Shown piece by piece: positions 19,325 through 31,709 of a DNA stretch of 64,000 bases; position 1 is the first letter of the stretch, and each line of letters starts with the position of its first letter. The notes beneath the pieces were generated by a model. The model was not told where the DNA came from. It saw only the letters and a program-made list of their open reading frames with translations, and searched no databases. Location of the stretch: positions 15,366,193 to 15,430,192 of the forward strand of contig NC_051088.1 in the NCBI RefSeq assembly GCF_901709675.1. The letters are read 5' to 3'. Origin of the DNA: Syngnathus acus (lineage: Eukaryota > Chordata > Actinopteri > Syngnathiformes > Syngnathidae). Made by a program: the position numbers and the translations under genes.

Positions 19325-22300
19325 CTAGGGTCTCTTTTTGGCAGTGGACAATTTGGCTCGATTTAACTTGTCACTCAACAACCTATCCGTGGTGGAGCAT
19401 CTTGCGAGGACTGCCGATATTTCTGCTTCGTTCCTGCGCTCAATCGCTGCATCTGCAGCCCCCTCAAGGTCGCTGACGAGAAGAGCACAAGTGTTTCCAC
19501 ATATGAGCAAAGAATTCCCAACTTGTGTGGTCATGGTGGAGGGTTGGGGCTGACATCTTACCCGATGGCTAGGTGAGCTTTGACCTTCTGCTCAAGCGTC
19601 ACTCTGGAAACGTACTTCTTGGCCTCATGCTTATTATTTTTCTTAATGCAGACCTCCACAAAGGCCTGAAGATGACACAAAACAACATTTAAAAAAGCTA
19701 AAAGGATCATTGTGGCCAACTGGGCTCTACTTCCACCTACCAGGTACCCAATTGGGGACTTTTTACTCTTTGAGAACTTCTCCAACTCTTCCCATTCCTC
19801 CTTCTCTGCCAAAGACTTAAGTTTCAGCCACCAATACCTGGACGGGCAGGCAGGCAGAATTAGAATTTAATTAAATATGATGTGTCAAACATATTGTAAC
19901 TCGGGGATGTATAGAAATGAAAAAGAAATTTGTCACATTTTTTCTTGCTATTTGTTTCTCTTTTAAATCCATCCCTCAATTCATTCATTGGAATCCCTTT
20001 CTCGAAATACCTCTTGTCAGGTACTTTGAAGTCTCTGTAAAGTTGATCCGTCTGCTTGTAAAGCCCCAACATGAGCAGGGTTTCCATGGTTGCCTGGAAA
20101 GGGAGCGACATCATGGGGATAAAGCAAAATCATTTCAATGCCAACCAAAAAGATACCTGCAGTGACAAGCCCATCAGCCCAGTCCCCTTCTCGTCATCCA
20201 GTTTCTTTTGGAAACGGAGGAGACGCATCTCATCTTCGGTGGCCTGAAAAAAACGGTTGTTCCGTGCTATTACGTCGTTCGTCCTCCCAGAGAGAGACGT
20301 TAAGTCATTCAAAAACTTTGCCAGCTGGTTCATACCTTGGAGGCAAACTCATTTTTGGCTTTGTTGTATTCGTCGACGGCACTTTGCAGGTGAGACAAAC
20401 GGCTGTCTAACCTCTACGCACACAAATGCAAACACACACAAGCACACACATCAGTTTTCTTTTATCATGATGTCACACATACACATAGAAAACGTCTGCA
20501 AGTAATCATAAGAGTGAAATAAGTAAAAGGTTTAAACTGCGTATGGGTGCCACAAAGCACTGCTTTTGTCAAAATGAAACTCCTTAATTAACTTCAAAAC
20601 TGGTTCTTGGCAGCAAAACAAAACTTTGGATGAACTTCCTCCATCCAAATATCTTTTTAATCATTGTAAGATGGTAACATCACGTTTGAGGAATAAATAC
20701 ACATGACTCGTGTGTGCAGGTCAAACCTTCTCCCCGTAGCTGGTGGCAACATAATAATTGGCCAGCTCCTGGTGGTCATCATCCTGGTTGTAAAGATCCC
20801 TCAGAGTTTCTTGTTCCTGCAGTTTACAAAACTAAAACACGAGGACACCAAGTTGAATGATCTGAGTCACATGATAGGAGGCAAGTCCCTAAAGCGGAAA
20901 AGTGCTTACCTGTCTGTAGAGACTCAGAGCGACAGGCTGGTTTCTTAGTGTCATGAAGAAATCGCCTCTGTTCATCTCATTCTTCAGGTGAGTTACAACC
21001 ATGTAAACTAACACACACAATCACAAGCGTCAACAATTCTTCATAAGGTCATGTGAGCTCAAATAGTTCATGAACAGAGCAGTAGCCAAAAGTAACAAGT
21101 AATTGACGCCCGCCCCGGATTTAGATCAATCATTTAAACTGTAAACACCAAAAAAATGACACCTTGTGTATTTAATACATACTGTAAGTGTACTTTAAAG
21201 TCATCTGCTAACTTAACTGTTATGTATTTTAAGAATTGTTGTTAATTAGCAGATGTTTGCAACCAGTAGACAAACCCAGGTCAGTGTCGCCACTCTCTAC
21301 AGCTTTACTGAGAGCCAGCTGACTCCTCTTCATCTTCAGTAGAAGAGGAACTTGCTCACCAGACCGAGCCTCCGAGTCCAACAGCTGGAACCCGCACAAA
21401 GATATTAGATTGTGTAGATCGCTGGAGGATTTTCATTCCAACAATTCATGTTCATGCATAACAGCAAGATGAGGGAAGCAATCAAAAATAGAGCTGTTTT
21501 GACCTTGATGGCGAGCTCTGTTCGTCCACATTCAAAGGCTTTAGCAGCGATGTGTGAGTAGGACACCCCCAGTGAGTCTCCCACCTTCTGGCACACCGCT
21601 CTAGCTATGGCTTCATCCGATAGTTCCTTCTGCTGGACCTGGCCGCGCCCACATAGAGAGACAGGACAATTCCATTGGTCAAAGACACTACGACGAGGTG
21701 AGGAGTCAACTTACTTTACAGGCGGCCCAGTGCTTAAGAACTCTGCTGACCCCTTGATAATCTGGAATCTTCAGGTAACGGCAAATTTCGATCGCCAACT
21801 GATACAGTTGGCGGTACACCAACCTACGAGCGCACATAATTGGAATGCTGTTGACGGAAATGCTGGGACAAAAGTCAAGATGACTTACCTGTCAATCAGC
21901 ACCTGGAGGGTCATCTGTTTGAATCTGTAACCAAATGTCAAGGAAGTCACTGAGAAATGACAGTGGCGCTTTCCCCCAAAAAAAAGGTGCCATTCAAACT
22001 AGGACGGCCACTGTGAGACTGAGATTAGGATACTGTGTGTGCGTGAGTGGCAGACCAACACTGCACTCTCTGACGGCATTCAAGACGCGCAGCTCTCGAC
22101 AGGTGGATACAAAATGATCTGGACTGAAGTCTGTCAGGAAACACTTACCAAAGGATGCCGCCTGGAGACACCGAAAATCACATTGAAATTGGACATTAAA
22201 AATGGGCCTGACCGAACATAGATTTTTTTCTAAGCCAATTGATTGATTGTTCTCACCCGCAGCAGGGACTTCTGGGTGTTGGAGTCATATTCATGACCTG

Positions 22301-25300
22301 CCGCCTCCACACACTGTCTAACCGCCTCTCCCAGCATGCCTTGCTCCTTGATTTCCCGCAGGTACTCATCAGCTTTTTGACTGGACTTCTAGGCTCACAC
22401 ACGCATGTATGTTACTTTGGAACAAAAAAGGCCAGCAGTATGAGAGACATACAACACTACCTCATACTCGCGGTGGGCCTCCAGCAGCAATGCTCCCGGT
22501 GCCATCGAAGCGATTTTGAAGATGTCCTGACAGACGATCGGAACCTCCTGCAGCAGCTCCTGATTGGTTGAACTGATGATTCGAACGCCATCCAGCTCAC
22601 CAACACACACGCACTGACTTTCTAGTGGGAATCTGCAATGGGGTCAAGGATGAACCCTTAAGGAACTAGGCGACTTCTGGAGAACATGGATGAAGTTTTA
22701 CAAGAAGAGCAGAAATGTGTTTCTAGAGTTCAATCTCGGCTATTGAGGATACTGGATGATGTCGTTGCACACTCCGACCACCAGGAGGAGGTGGTCCCAC
22801 ACCATCACCACAGACGGTTGCTGGGATTTTGGTCTGCGACACCTGGGCATACCAACAAGCACGTAAGACATACATTTGGGATGGGTAAATTCAACTTGTA
22901 TAAGGATTGACTGCACACTGTGAAATACATCCTGACTGAAACCCTAAGTCTAGTTTTAAACCCTAGATTGAAACCCTAACCCTAGTTTAAGACCCTAGTT
23001 TGAAACCCTAACCCTAGTTTAAAACCCTAACCGTAGTTTTAAACAATTAAGAAACCCTAACCCTAGTTTTTAAACCCTAACCCTACTTTTATACCCTAGT
23101 TTGAAACCCTAACCTTAGTTTTAAACCCTAGTTTGAAACCCTAACTCTAGTTTAAACCCCTAGTTTGAAACCCTAGTTAGAAACCCTAACTCTTGTTTAA
23201 AACCAAAGTTTGAAAAACTAACCCTAGTTTAAAATCCTAGTTTGAAACCCTAACCCTAGTTTTAAGCGATATTGTTGGGCAATACCCGAAGTTTCCCATT
23301 CCCATATTACGTTTTAATATATTTGCCGACTTTGCTCTAATTCATATTTAATACAAATTAATTGAAAGTTACTCATCGGTTACTCTGCGGTAGTATCAGG
23401 TTTGTCATTGGATGGATTATAACCACGTGTCTTCACACACTCGCATACACAGAGAGAGAGTGACAGATCACAAAACCAGTAAATGCAGAGAGAGGTACAC
23501 ACCAGACCATCTGCTTCGGTGGTGTCCTCACTTTGGTATCGACCTCACTCAGCTTGCTCTGGAGACACAGTCACACATAAGTCTCCCGCAGAGACCACAC
23601 CCCTTTTATAAGGTGGTTCAAACGTGACGAGACGACAATGTGGTTCACCTGAAGCTGGGCTAAGCCCGTCCATAGGTGTCCGGTATCAGTGAAGAGCGCA
23701 AGATATTTGTAGTTGAAGGACGCCGACATTTGGACAATGTTGCCCAACTGAGGACTGAGTCCTGGAGCACACTGACATGGGCCGAACACAACGTCTATGT
23801 CACTGTTTGCACATCTGTGTGTCCTGTATGTTCGCCCGCCGGCAGTGTGTCCGTCTCACCACAGAAGTGCAAGAAGTATTGTCCAGGATATAGAGATCAG
23901 ATCCAGTGGCCAACAAGACTTTGGTCTGGCGATCTTGGGTGAGGACAATCCAACAGGACGGCGTCGCCTGCAAGCCTAACAAACAGATCAGGTGAAAATA
24001 TTATTTTGGTTGTGGGGAGGTTGTCGCACAAGGCGGGTGCTACCTGGGACGACGGGTAACCTTCTAAGTTTTAAATCAGTGATGTTAGTTGCCAAGATGA
24101 ACCGAAAAGATCCCGTGACAATGGCAACGCCTGTCCCGTAGGGAGAATGGAACACCTTGGCTTCTAAGACCTGAGACTGCACCACTTCCTGCAAGACAAC
24201 TCAAGTTCATTTGGCACATTCTAGGAGGAACATAATAACAGATTCATTCAGCATGCGTAATGTGGTTAATTAAACATGAGACAACTTGGCATCTCTAAAA
24301 GACAGGCGCAGGCCAGCATCGCTGTGTGCAACCATGACCGCGGTTACTGGCGGGTGAAAACTAAGAGTGACTTTGCAAAATAAGAGCTAGCTATTTTCAA
24401 CACAGCGCGCAATCTGCTAGTGTGAGTGAACACGCAATAGCGCCTGCCATTTGGAACCCATCTTACCTGTCCCATGCTGAAGTGCCTCTTGAAGGACCCA
24501 AACAGGTCATAAATCAGAACAGAACCATCTTCTTGAATACACAACAACTCATCGGAGACTGTCCAACCCAGCTGAATCACAGGACCACTTTTCCACTGCC
24601 AAAGATACACGCCAACTGTCAGCAAACCGTAAAGCCCCCTCAGCGGCCAACAATTGCAAAGATAGCCAATGTTACCTCATAACACTCGCAATCGTTTGCC
24701 GTGAGTTAGACGGTAAAGGGTGTGCCACTAGTGCTTACCGGGAAACTGGCAATGGCGATTCCAGAAGCAGAATAAATCTCCAATTGAGGACGGGAACTTG
24801 GGGAACGTCTCTGGGGTTCTCTTAGGAGAGCTGCAACAAACAATCAAAAACAGTCAGTTGGGACATCAAGTCCATATTGTGCGACCACGTGTGTACCTAT
24901 AGGTCCGCCGTAAGGTGCCGCCGCTACCAAGCAGTCTTTCAATCCATCTCTCAGGTTCCAACTCATCTCGTACAGCTCTGTTTTACTGCCAAAACATAAC
25001 ACACATCACGTCTTTCCCCACGCATCTGTATTCTGATTTAAACTAGATCGATTTCTATTGAATGCTTTGACAACTTTCAATCGTGTTAATCTTAATTGAA
25101 ACGAACATGATATAAATTGTTTTCAAACAACCTGGTTGCAAACAGTGGAAGGAAGCTACAAAAGCAGAGTCAGCATTGCTCACTTTGGCAGTGCACCTTT
25201 TCCAACTCCTGTGGTAACTATTTATGAAAATAAATTAAGAAATTTTAATTCACACGAACAAATTAAACAGTATTTTATTTGTATTCTATTTACTGTTATT

Positions 25301-25703
25301 TTTTTAATTGTTTACTTTTTTTTAAGGATGCCTATGTCATGGGATGACATTTCTCCAAGCATGATTTATGTTCTGCAAAAATATAATTATTTATTTCTGG
25401 GGTAGTTAATGCAGGGCTATGTTTGAAGATAATACCCACCCCCAAAATTTTTATATTTATTTCTGCAAATAAAACACGTCAAAACTTCGAAGAAGATAGC
25501 ACGGCAGAGTCCGCGTCACATAAGATCAAAGTAAATGCAAAGCCGGCAAAAATACATTTGAATGTGAAGAAAGAAAATGTAGATTCTGACTGCAGTTTGC
25601 ATGTGTCGCATCTTGTTCCCTGACAGTAGCCGCCCCGTGATGCTGAAACTTACCGATAAAAAGCATCTTCCATCGGATTCCAGTTGGCTGTTATTAGAGC
25701 CAT
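19325..25703 (-). CDS. vps16: VPS16, core subunit of CORVET/HOPS tethering complexes
   Basis: Core subunit of the class C Vps complex, which tethers endosomes and lysosomes for fusion; it binds Vps33. Twenty-four exons, 5' to 3' on the minus strand: 25703-25654, 24985-24897, 24830-24739, 24595-24467, 24188-24044, 23975-23860, 23771-23649, 23558-23503, 22842-22753, 22632-22461, 22388-22257, 22161-22034, 21924-21889, 21823-21715, 21638-21504, 21384-21276, 21007-20910, 20831-20727, 20413-20336, 20243-20157, 20093-20011, 19837-19741, 19665-19562, 19472-19325. They total 836 residues (human 839). The N-terminal beta-propeller ([30 protein letters not shown]) leads into the alpha-solenoid, which includes [28 protein letters not shown] and [17 protein letters not shown]. 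Identity to human is obvious throughout and no exon is missing. The divergent neighbour cavin2 starts about 2.2 kb away. Confidence 0.96.
22938..23266. repeat. Telomere-like minisatellite in vps16 intron 8
   Basis: Imperfect units of about 30 bp alternate 'aaaccctaaccctagttt' and 'aaaccctagtttg'. The CCCTAA core equals the vertebrate telomere C-strand hexamer, but here at most two hexamers adjoin before the 'gttt' spacer. It lies within intron 22843-23502. Confidence 0.85.
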
Positions 25704-27864
25704 GCTGTACATTCCTTAGCGGGAGACCAAATGTATTATATGTACGTATTGTTGTTCAAATCTGTTAGCTTCAACTCGATCAGCTGATTACTTCAACCAT
25801 GCAACTTCTTCTTCATTTAATTTACTGGCGGAATACGTCCTTTTGGTGCATACTGCCACCTACTGTACAGAAAACGCAAAGGGCCTTGGCAGGCTATTCT
25901 TGGTGCACGAATTGGAGGAATGTGATAAGATTTCCTGAATCAGAGCCGGGTCTAGGAATGGGCAAGAGGGGGCCTGGCCTCCTCAAATAAATAAATGGTG
26001 CCCCCTCAAACGAAATTCCCCAAAATATTATATTTCATATATTTTTATTATGTCATGCCTCTCTCCTCCACTCTACTTTTTAATGTCCTAATATCTTGCT
26101 TGTCCCCTCAAATATAAAGTATATCAAGTTGTTTCTTCTAAAAAGGTGCTGGAGCACAATGCCCCCTCATACATACCTGTCTCCCACCTGCCCAATCCTG
26201 AATGTGTGTAATTTAGGAATGGGAATTTGGTTCTTTAAATTATGTGAATTTGGGATACATATTGATATCTAGTGTTAAATTTGAAATCTGAACTGATTAA
26301 ATTTGTTGAGAAACGTGGGAGTTATTTGAGATCGTTGACAAGGAAAATGGGCAAGGTTTTTAAATTTGGGCATTTTGTCCATGTGAAAAAATGTGTTCTC
26401 AATATATTCTGAATGAGCTGAACAGTTTAAAATTGCAATGGCAAACATCAGGAACTTTTTGGGTGCTTAATTCACCTGAATTGGTTCTTTTCTTGTGTGT
26501 GAAAATTGGGAAGTAATCAGTTGAAATTATGGAAGAAGTGGAAGAACTACAACAAAAATGTAATTGTCTGAGTAATATTATATTCTGACACAGAATAATA
26601 TACAGTAAATGTGAACACTCTTTAATAATATGCAGTATTCACTTTGACTCACCATTTTGCATTTCACTGTGTATGTGTAGTAAATATGTTCCCTTTCAAC
26701 TGCCACAAACTGATTTAATTGCTTCCACAAAATGATACTTCTCCTCCGTCTTTGATATGTCACGTGTAAACATATTTTGTTTTCCTGCCTCTTTGTCACT
26801 ATAATTGGTCTCAAACTTCCTGTAATTGTGATGTGTACCATGAATTTTTTCACGGATTCAATAACATTTCATTTATTCTTTTTTTGCAGCGCAACAGAAC
26901 TTCCTCTAAATCCTATCGTCTGTCTGTCAATAACGCTTGTCTCCTCCAACTTCCACACAAAAATGGAATACTGAACTAACACAAAGTTGGACTGCGAGGA
27001 AGTTGCCCACAGTCTATTGTGCTTCTAAATAATCTGACTTCCTTTATGTCTTCCTTGATTCTTGTTCAAAGTCTTTAACATGTGGACAAACAAAGTCAGC
27101 CTCTTGTCATCTGTAAACAACTGCAGATTCCAAAAATCATCACTTTAAACAATGTTACATAAATACACGTTACTTAGATGTGCCATCATAGCATAGTCTT
27201 AAAGAAGAGCCAAAATTGTTGAACTAGAAGGCCAAAAAATGAACATTCATGTGCTTAATGAATGGAGGAAAACCAACCACAACTTCATGTCAGAGAGCGG
27301 GAGAGCAAGGGATAGCACTTTCTTTCCAGATGACTTCATCTGGAAAACATGACAGTGAGAAAGATCAACCCCTTACACTCTGTTGTCATGGCAACGGGCT
27401 GTAAGGTTTTCTTTTAACTCCTTCCCGACTCGAGTTGACAGCGCCACGTACTGTTTTACACCGTTTCTATATAAATGACATCTTATTTTAATGAATGCGT
27501 AAAAGAAGACATTCATATGTAAAAAATGCATGTGAATTAAATGGGACATAGTGTCAATAGTATAGCCTTTGTTTCTCCATTTTTTTTCTCCACTTGCTGT
27601 CCCATTGGGCAGTTGAATTGGCTCGCAGCTCCAGATTGTTTCACCCTTGTCTTGTTTATGCAACTTGTGTCAAGCTGCACAATGAGGACAAGTACTGGTC
27701 TGTTCAGGCACTGGAAGAGTTAAGGGTGTGCACTTCCCTACAGGGAAGTTAGACGGAATGTTTTTCCAAGTGCCAACCAATCAGAGCTCAGCACACACGA
27801 ACACACGCACACAGTTCGCACTGTTTTTCAGCCTGCAGAACTTTCTGACCAACTGCTGCCTTTG
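25704..27864. other. Divergent intergenic region between vps16 and cavin2
   Basis: Shared upstream DNA of two divergent genes, so it must hold both promoters. No TATA box or clear element was identified. The stretch 25940-26170 (agccgggtctaggaatgggc ... gtgccccctca) looks like a decayed interspersed repeat of unknown family. The rest is AT-rich without coding potential. Confidence 0.4.
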
Positions 27865-30800
27865 ATGAGTGAGGACGGCGCTCAAGTCAGCAAGAACATG
27901 GTGACCACTGACACCCACCAGGACCAGGACCTACTGGTTCCTTCCCAGGTCCAAGAACCGGAGGAGCAGCTCAAAGAACAGGAGAACCAGGAAAATTCCC
28001 TAGCAAGCCTGATTGGATTGGACCCAGAAAAAATGGGCCAAGGCCCTGTCAACGCCATCACGGTCCTCACTTTGCTGGACAAACTGGTCAACATGCTGGA
28101 CGCGGTGCAGGAAAACCAGCACAAGATGGAGGTGAGTGAAGGGTGGGGCTGCCTGCATTCTACTCTACTCTGTGACAGTTACTCCAGACTTACTCCCACA
28201 TTTTTTTAGAACTTTATAAGGACTTACATGGTCCAGAACCCAGTCACAGTTGCAACATTTGATGTAAAACCTTTCACATTCAGAAAGACGTGATTATCTT
28301 GGCCAAGTCAAGAGCTAAGCATTCTTTCCAAACAACTTGACTGAACTTGGTAAAGCAGGCCTACATAGTTGTTGTAACTTTATTGAATTGCATTCTCTCC
28401 AACGGAAATTGTCAAGGGCCCAAAGCCGGTCAAACTTCAGCTATAAAGCTACTTTCCAATTTAAACCAATATAAAGTTCACATAAGCAGCTTGAGTCTCC
28501 TTTTTTTTGCTCTTCTTTTTATCGTCAAAGACTTCAATTGGCAGCTTGCAACAGTATTAGAAGCTTTTTTTAATCTTTAGTGGAATGTTCACAGAAAAGG
28601 GCGTTGCCCAAGAGTTGGGCATGGAAGATGGTGAGGTTCATAGCCCTGGTCCAATTTCTTCTGCTGACGTTCAGTTAAATCTGAGAAGGGTGTGGTCACG
28701 CAGGCATGCGGTAACTGAAAACTCCTTTGCTTTTTAGGGGCACCAGGTGGAGATGGAGGGCGTGGTCAGGGGGATCCAGGCCGATATGATTAAACTCTCC
28801 AAGAGTCACAGTCACACCTCCAACACTGTCAGCAAACTGTTGGACAAGAGTCGCAAGCTTTCCGTCACCATGAAGGAGGTCAATGACTTTGACATGTCAA
28901 ATGCCAGGGACAACTGCACGGATGCTTTGAATAAAACGGGATTGTGTTTCAGGTACGAGAAAGGATGGAACGTCAGGGCACGCAGGTTAAGAAATTGGAG
29001 GCGAACCATGCCCATCTGATTGACAGAAACAACTTTAAAGTGCTCATCTTCCAGGTCTGTGAGCTGAAATTATTTTAGTCTCTCAATCCTTTGATGCAAC
29101 AAGAGGTCATATGATCTCCTTTTTCGAATCATGAATTACAGGGAACCATGACTCCTCTCGGCGATACACAACATTCCCCAAATTCCTTATGGCCATGTGT
29201 TAGCGTGTGTCTGTCTATGTGTTAATTAAGTACAGGGGTGCTCTGAGATATGAAATCCATATGACAAAGCTTGTAACTCAAAGCACACTTGTCTCAAATT
29301 ATCTGACTTAAATTCATTCTATATCATTCGGCATCATTTTATATCCGTCAATATCATTTCACATTTTTCACCATTGTATTGCAAATTCTTTTTTTTTACA
29401 AATTTACACTACATTGGTCCGAACAATGACTCGTACCTTGAAAAACGTTCAAGTCAGGTCCATATCTTTTACTGTTCTTCCATATCATTTTATGTGTCCA
29501 TGCATTTCAGTATCCTTCCGTAGCATTCAAAAATCTTTGCCCAGCACTCCACATCTTTCAACATCAGTCCATTTAATTAAAAATGATTCTACATTTTTGA
29601 TCAACATATTGAACATTTCTTTACCAATAGCATTCCATGATTCAATAACATTAATTGTCATTGGATGTCATTCCAGATGATTCCATGTTTTATCACTTAA
29701 TATTCCAGCATTCACACACACAACTTCTCCAAAAGTTGCATTTTTCAGTACTAGTCATTTATGGCATAGGATAAAGAATATTTATTTACCTGTGAATATT
29801 GTGATACTGACTGTCAACATGTTTTGCTCCACAGTTAGTGTTCAAATAGCCACTGCTTACAGGGTTAATACACTCTTGATGCTAATAGTTACCCTGTCAA
29901 TGGCATTTTACATTATGTGTTAGCATTCAGCTATTGGGTGCAGTTGTTTGGTTGTTATAAGTACACAACGTGAAATTCTTCCTATTTTATGTTTAGGGTG
30001 ACAAGAAGCTTCAATGTAGTACATTAACCAGCTCAATGCCTCTTTTTTTTTTTTTTTTGGGAAGAATTGTTCTCAAGTTAGACCAAAAAGTCACCAATGA
30101 CTCGTATCTATAAAAAAATTAGGTCACTGTTCACTGGTTGGTCTCTAGAGTAGGATCAGAATGACAGGTTTTTCACTTTAGGCCTGTGTTTGGCTCACTG
30201 TGGTCGTGCTATCACTTGAAGGAGGAGAACGAGATCCCCTCCAGTGTCTTTGTGAAGGATCCGCCGCCGTTCCCTCGTGATGAAATTCTGGAAGAAGGGG
30301 ATGAATCCGGTGCTGTCGAAGGCAATCAGCCCTCGGAGGGTGGACTCCACACTATTGACCTGTCATCTGATGAGGACGTGGGCCTGGAGGCCGATCTGGA
30401 TGAGGAGATGTGGCCTCAAGATCTTGAGAACATGGAGAAGTCCAAGGCTGAGAAATTAAAACTATCCAGTCTGAAGAGGGTAAGCCACACATTGCCCCAA
30501 ATCTACTGTAGATTTTGTTGTAGTGACTTTTTGCTGTAAAACGATACAAATTCCTGTACTTGGCAAATAAGGATAGATTCTGATTCTAACTTGCTCGGCA
30601 GGTTGACAGCCTGAAGAAGGCATTCTCCCGACAAAACATTGAGAAGAAGATGACAAAGATCGGAACAAAAATTGTTTCCGCTGAACAACGAGAGAAAATC
30701 AAGCAGAAAACATCCAGCCTCAAGGTTTCTCCTGTGACCTTTGGCATCAAGAAGGTATGAATGCCGTGATCTGGATCTTGTCTCTGTGTGACCTCTGACC

Positions 30801-31094
30801 TGCGTATGTTTGCAGCCTCGCAGCAAATCAGCCTCCCAGCCTCCCGAAGAACACTCTGCCCAGATGGAAGAGTGCCCCGTCCCAGAGGATCACGTCCAGC
30901 TGTCTCCGCTGGGCAGTGATGAGCAGGAGCTCACCTTCATGGAGATCCACAACGAGTTGGCCCCAGAGAAAGAGCAATCGTGTGCGGAGGTCAGCGCAAT
31001 ATCTGAAGGGGTTGCTGAGGACTACGCTTTGTCCACCACACTGCCTCAAGACCAGGAAAGCAAGGAGGAGTCTTCCATGTCACTCCAGGAGTAA
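27865..31094 (+). CDS. cavin2: Cavin-2 / SDPR, caveolar coat protein
   Basis: Membrane-coat protein that joins cavin-1 on caveolae, binds phosphatidylserine and shapes membrane curvature. Six exons, all separated by phase-0 introns: 27865-28131, 28738-28878, 28953-29054, 30222-30479, 30602-30754, 30816-31094. They total 399 residues (human CAVIN2 about 425). N-terminal helical region HR1 starts VNAITVLTLLDKLVNMLDAV and continues TSNTVSKLLDKSRKLSV. An acidic linker follows with LHTIDLSSDEDV, then HR2 (VDSLKKAFSRQNIEKKM). These read as CAVIN2 rather than CAVIN1, 3 or 4. The tail is acidic. Start: the ATG at 27865 opens MSEDGAQ, comparable to human MGEDAAQ. Human cavin genes, as far as I know, have only the intron after LIFQ; the other four here look extra. 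Confidence 0.94.
29231..29700. repeat. Dispersed repeat plus degenerate AT-rich tandem in a cavin2 intron
   Basis: It starts with 'tacaggggtgctctgagata', a degraded copy of the repeat seen at 3050 and 53966. It then passes into about 400 bp of loosely repeated 'atatcattt..cat' words (29320-29700) with no clean unit, which suggests an old eroded satellite. It lies inside intron 29055-30221. Confidence 0.45.
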
Positions 31095-31593
31095 AAATTG
31101 CAATATTATATTTTCTTATTAACACATTTCTTACACTGAAAAGCATGAACACAAACACACTATCTGAGATGGGTAACAGAGGAGAATCGAACACAAAAAC
31201 ACTGTGGGGGACCTTGTTTGAAAATATTCATGTGCTGTTGACTGAAGTATGTTCACCCAGAAATAGAGGCTTTGATATTTGGACCCCAAAACATTTATTC
31301 AGACTTATTATTATGAGCACATTCCATGTTTAGCAACAAATGCAACACGTCATGCTAACTTTGAGCTACATAGCTGCTGTCTAACCACACAAAACTCGGC
31401 TCACTATGATCAACCAGTTTAAATCTGTATAAAACAAACTGGTTTGGATGGCTTGCACAAATGCAATATAACGCAAGTGTTTATTTTGATGTAAAAAGAA
31501 CTTTTGCAACCAAAGAATATGTCCTGTTAAATGTGCCTAACAGACACAGAGGAATATAAGTGTGTCACAAGATTTCTTGTCTGGTGCAAAACA

Positions 31594-31641
31594 AATAAAT
31601 AACTTTAATCAAATTGGTTTGAAATGCTGTATATATTTATT
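31594..31641. terminator. Facing polyadenylation signals of cavin2 (+) and arl (-)
   Basis: AATAAA on the plus strand at 31594-31599 serves cavin2. TTTATT at 31636-31641 is AATAAA on the minus strand for the ARL gene. They are about 40 bp apart, so the two mature 3' ends should meet or overlap tail to tail. Confidence 0.5.
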
Positions 31642-31709
31642 TCTTAAATACATTCCAAAACACAACCTTTGTCCATCACATCTCTTCACATTCTACCTTT
31701 ACATTCCCG

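Noticed and set aside
22149-22161. A 13-bp microexon in vps16 flanked by an AG acceptor and a perfect-looking gtaagtg donor.
   Set aside because: Reading through the apparent donor continues the VPS16 protein ([17 protein letters not shown]...), matching human FGKCFLDRF, so gtaagtg here is coding; the true exon is 22161-22034.
22938-23266. A true interstitial telomere (fusion scar).
   Set aside because: Hexamers never run beyond about two in a row and are regularly split by a non-telomeric spacer, so a mixed-unit minisatellite is the better reading.
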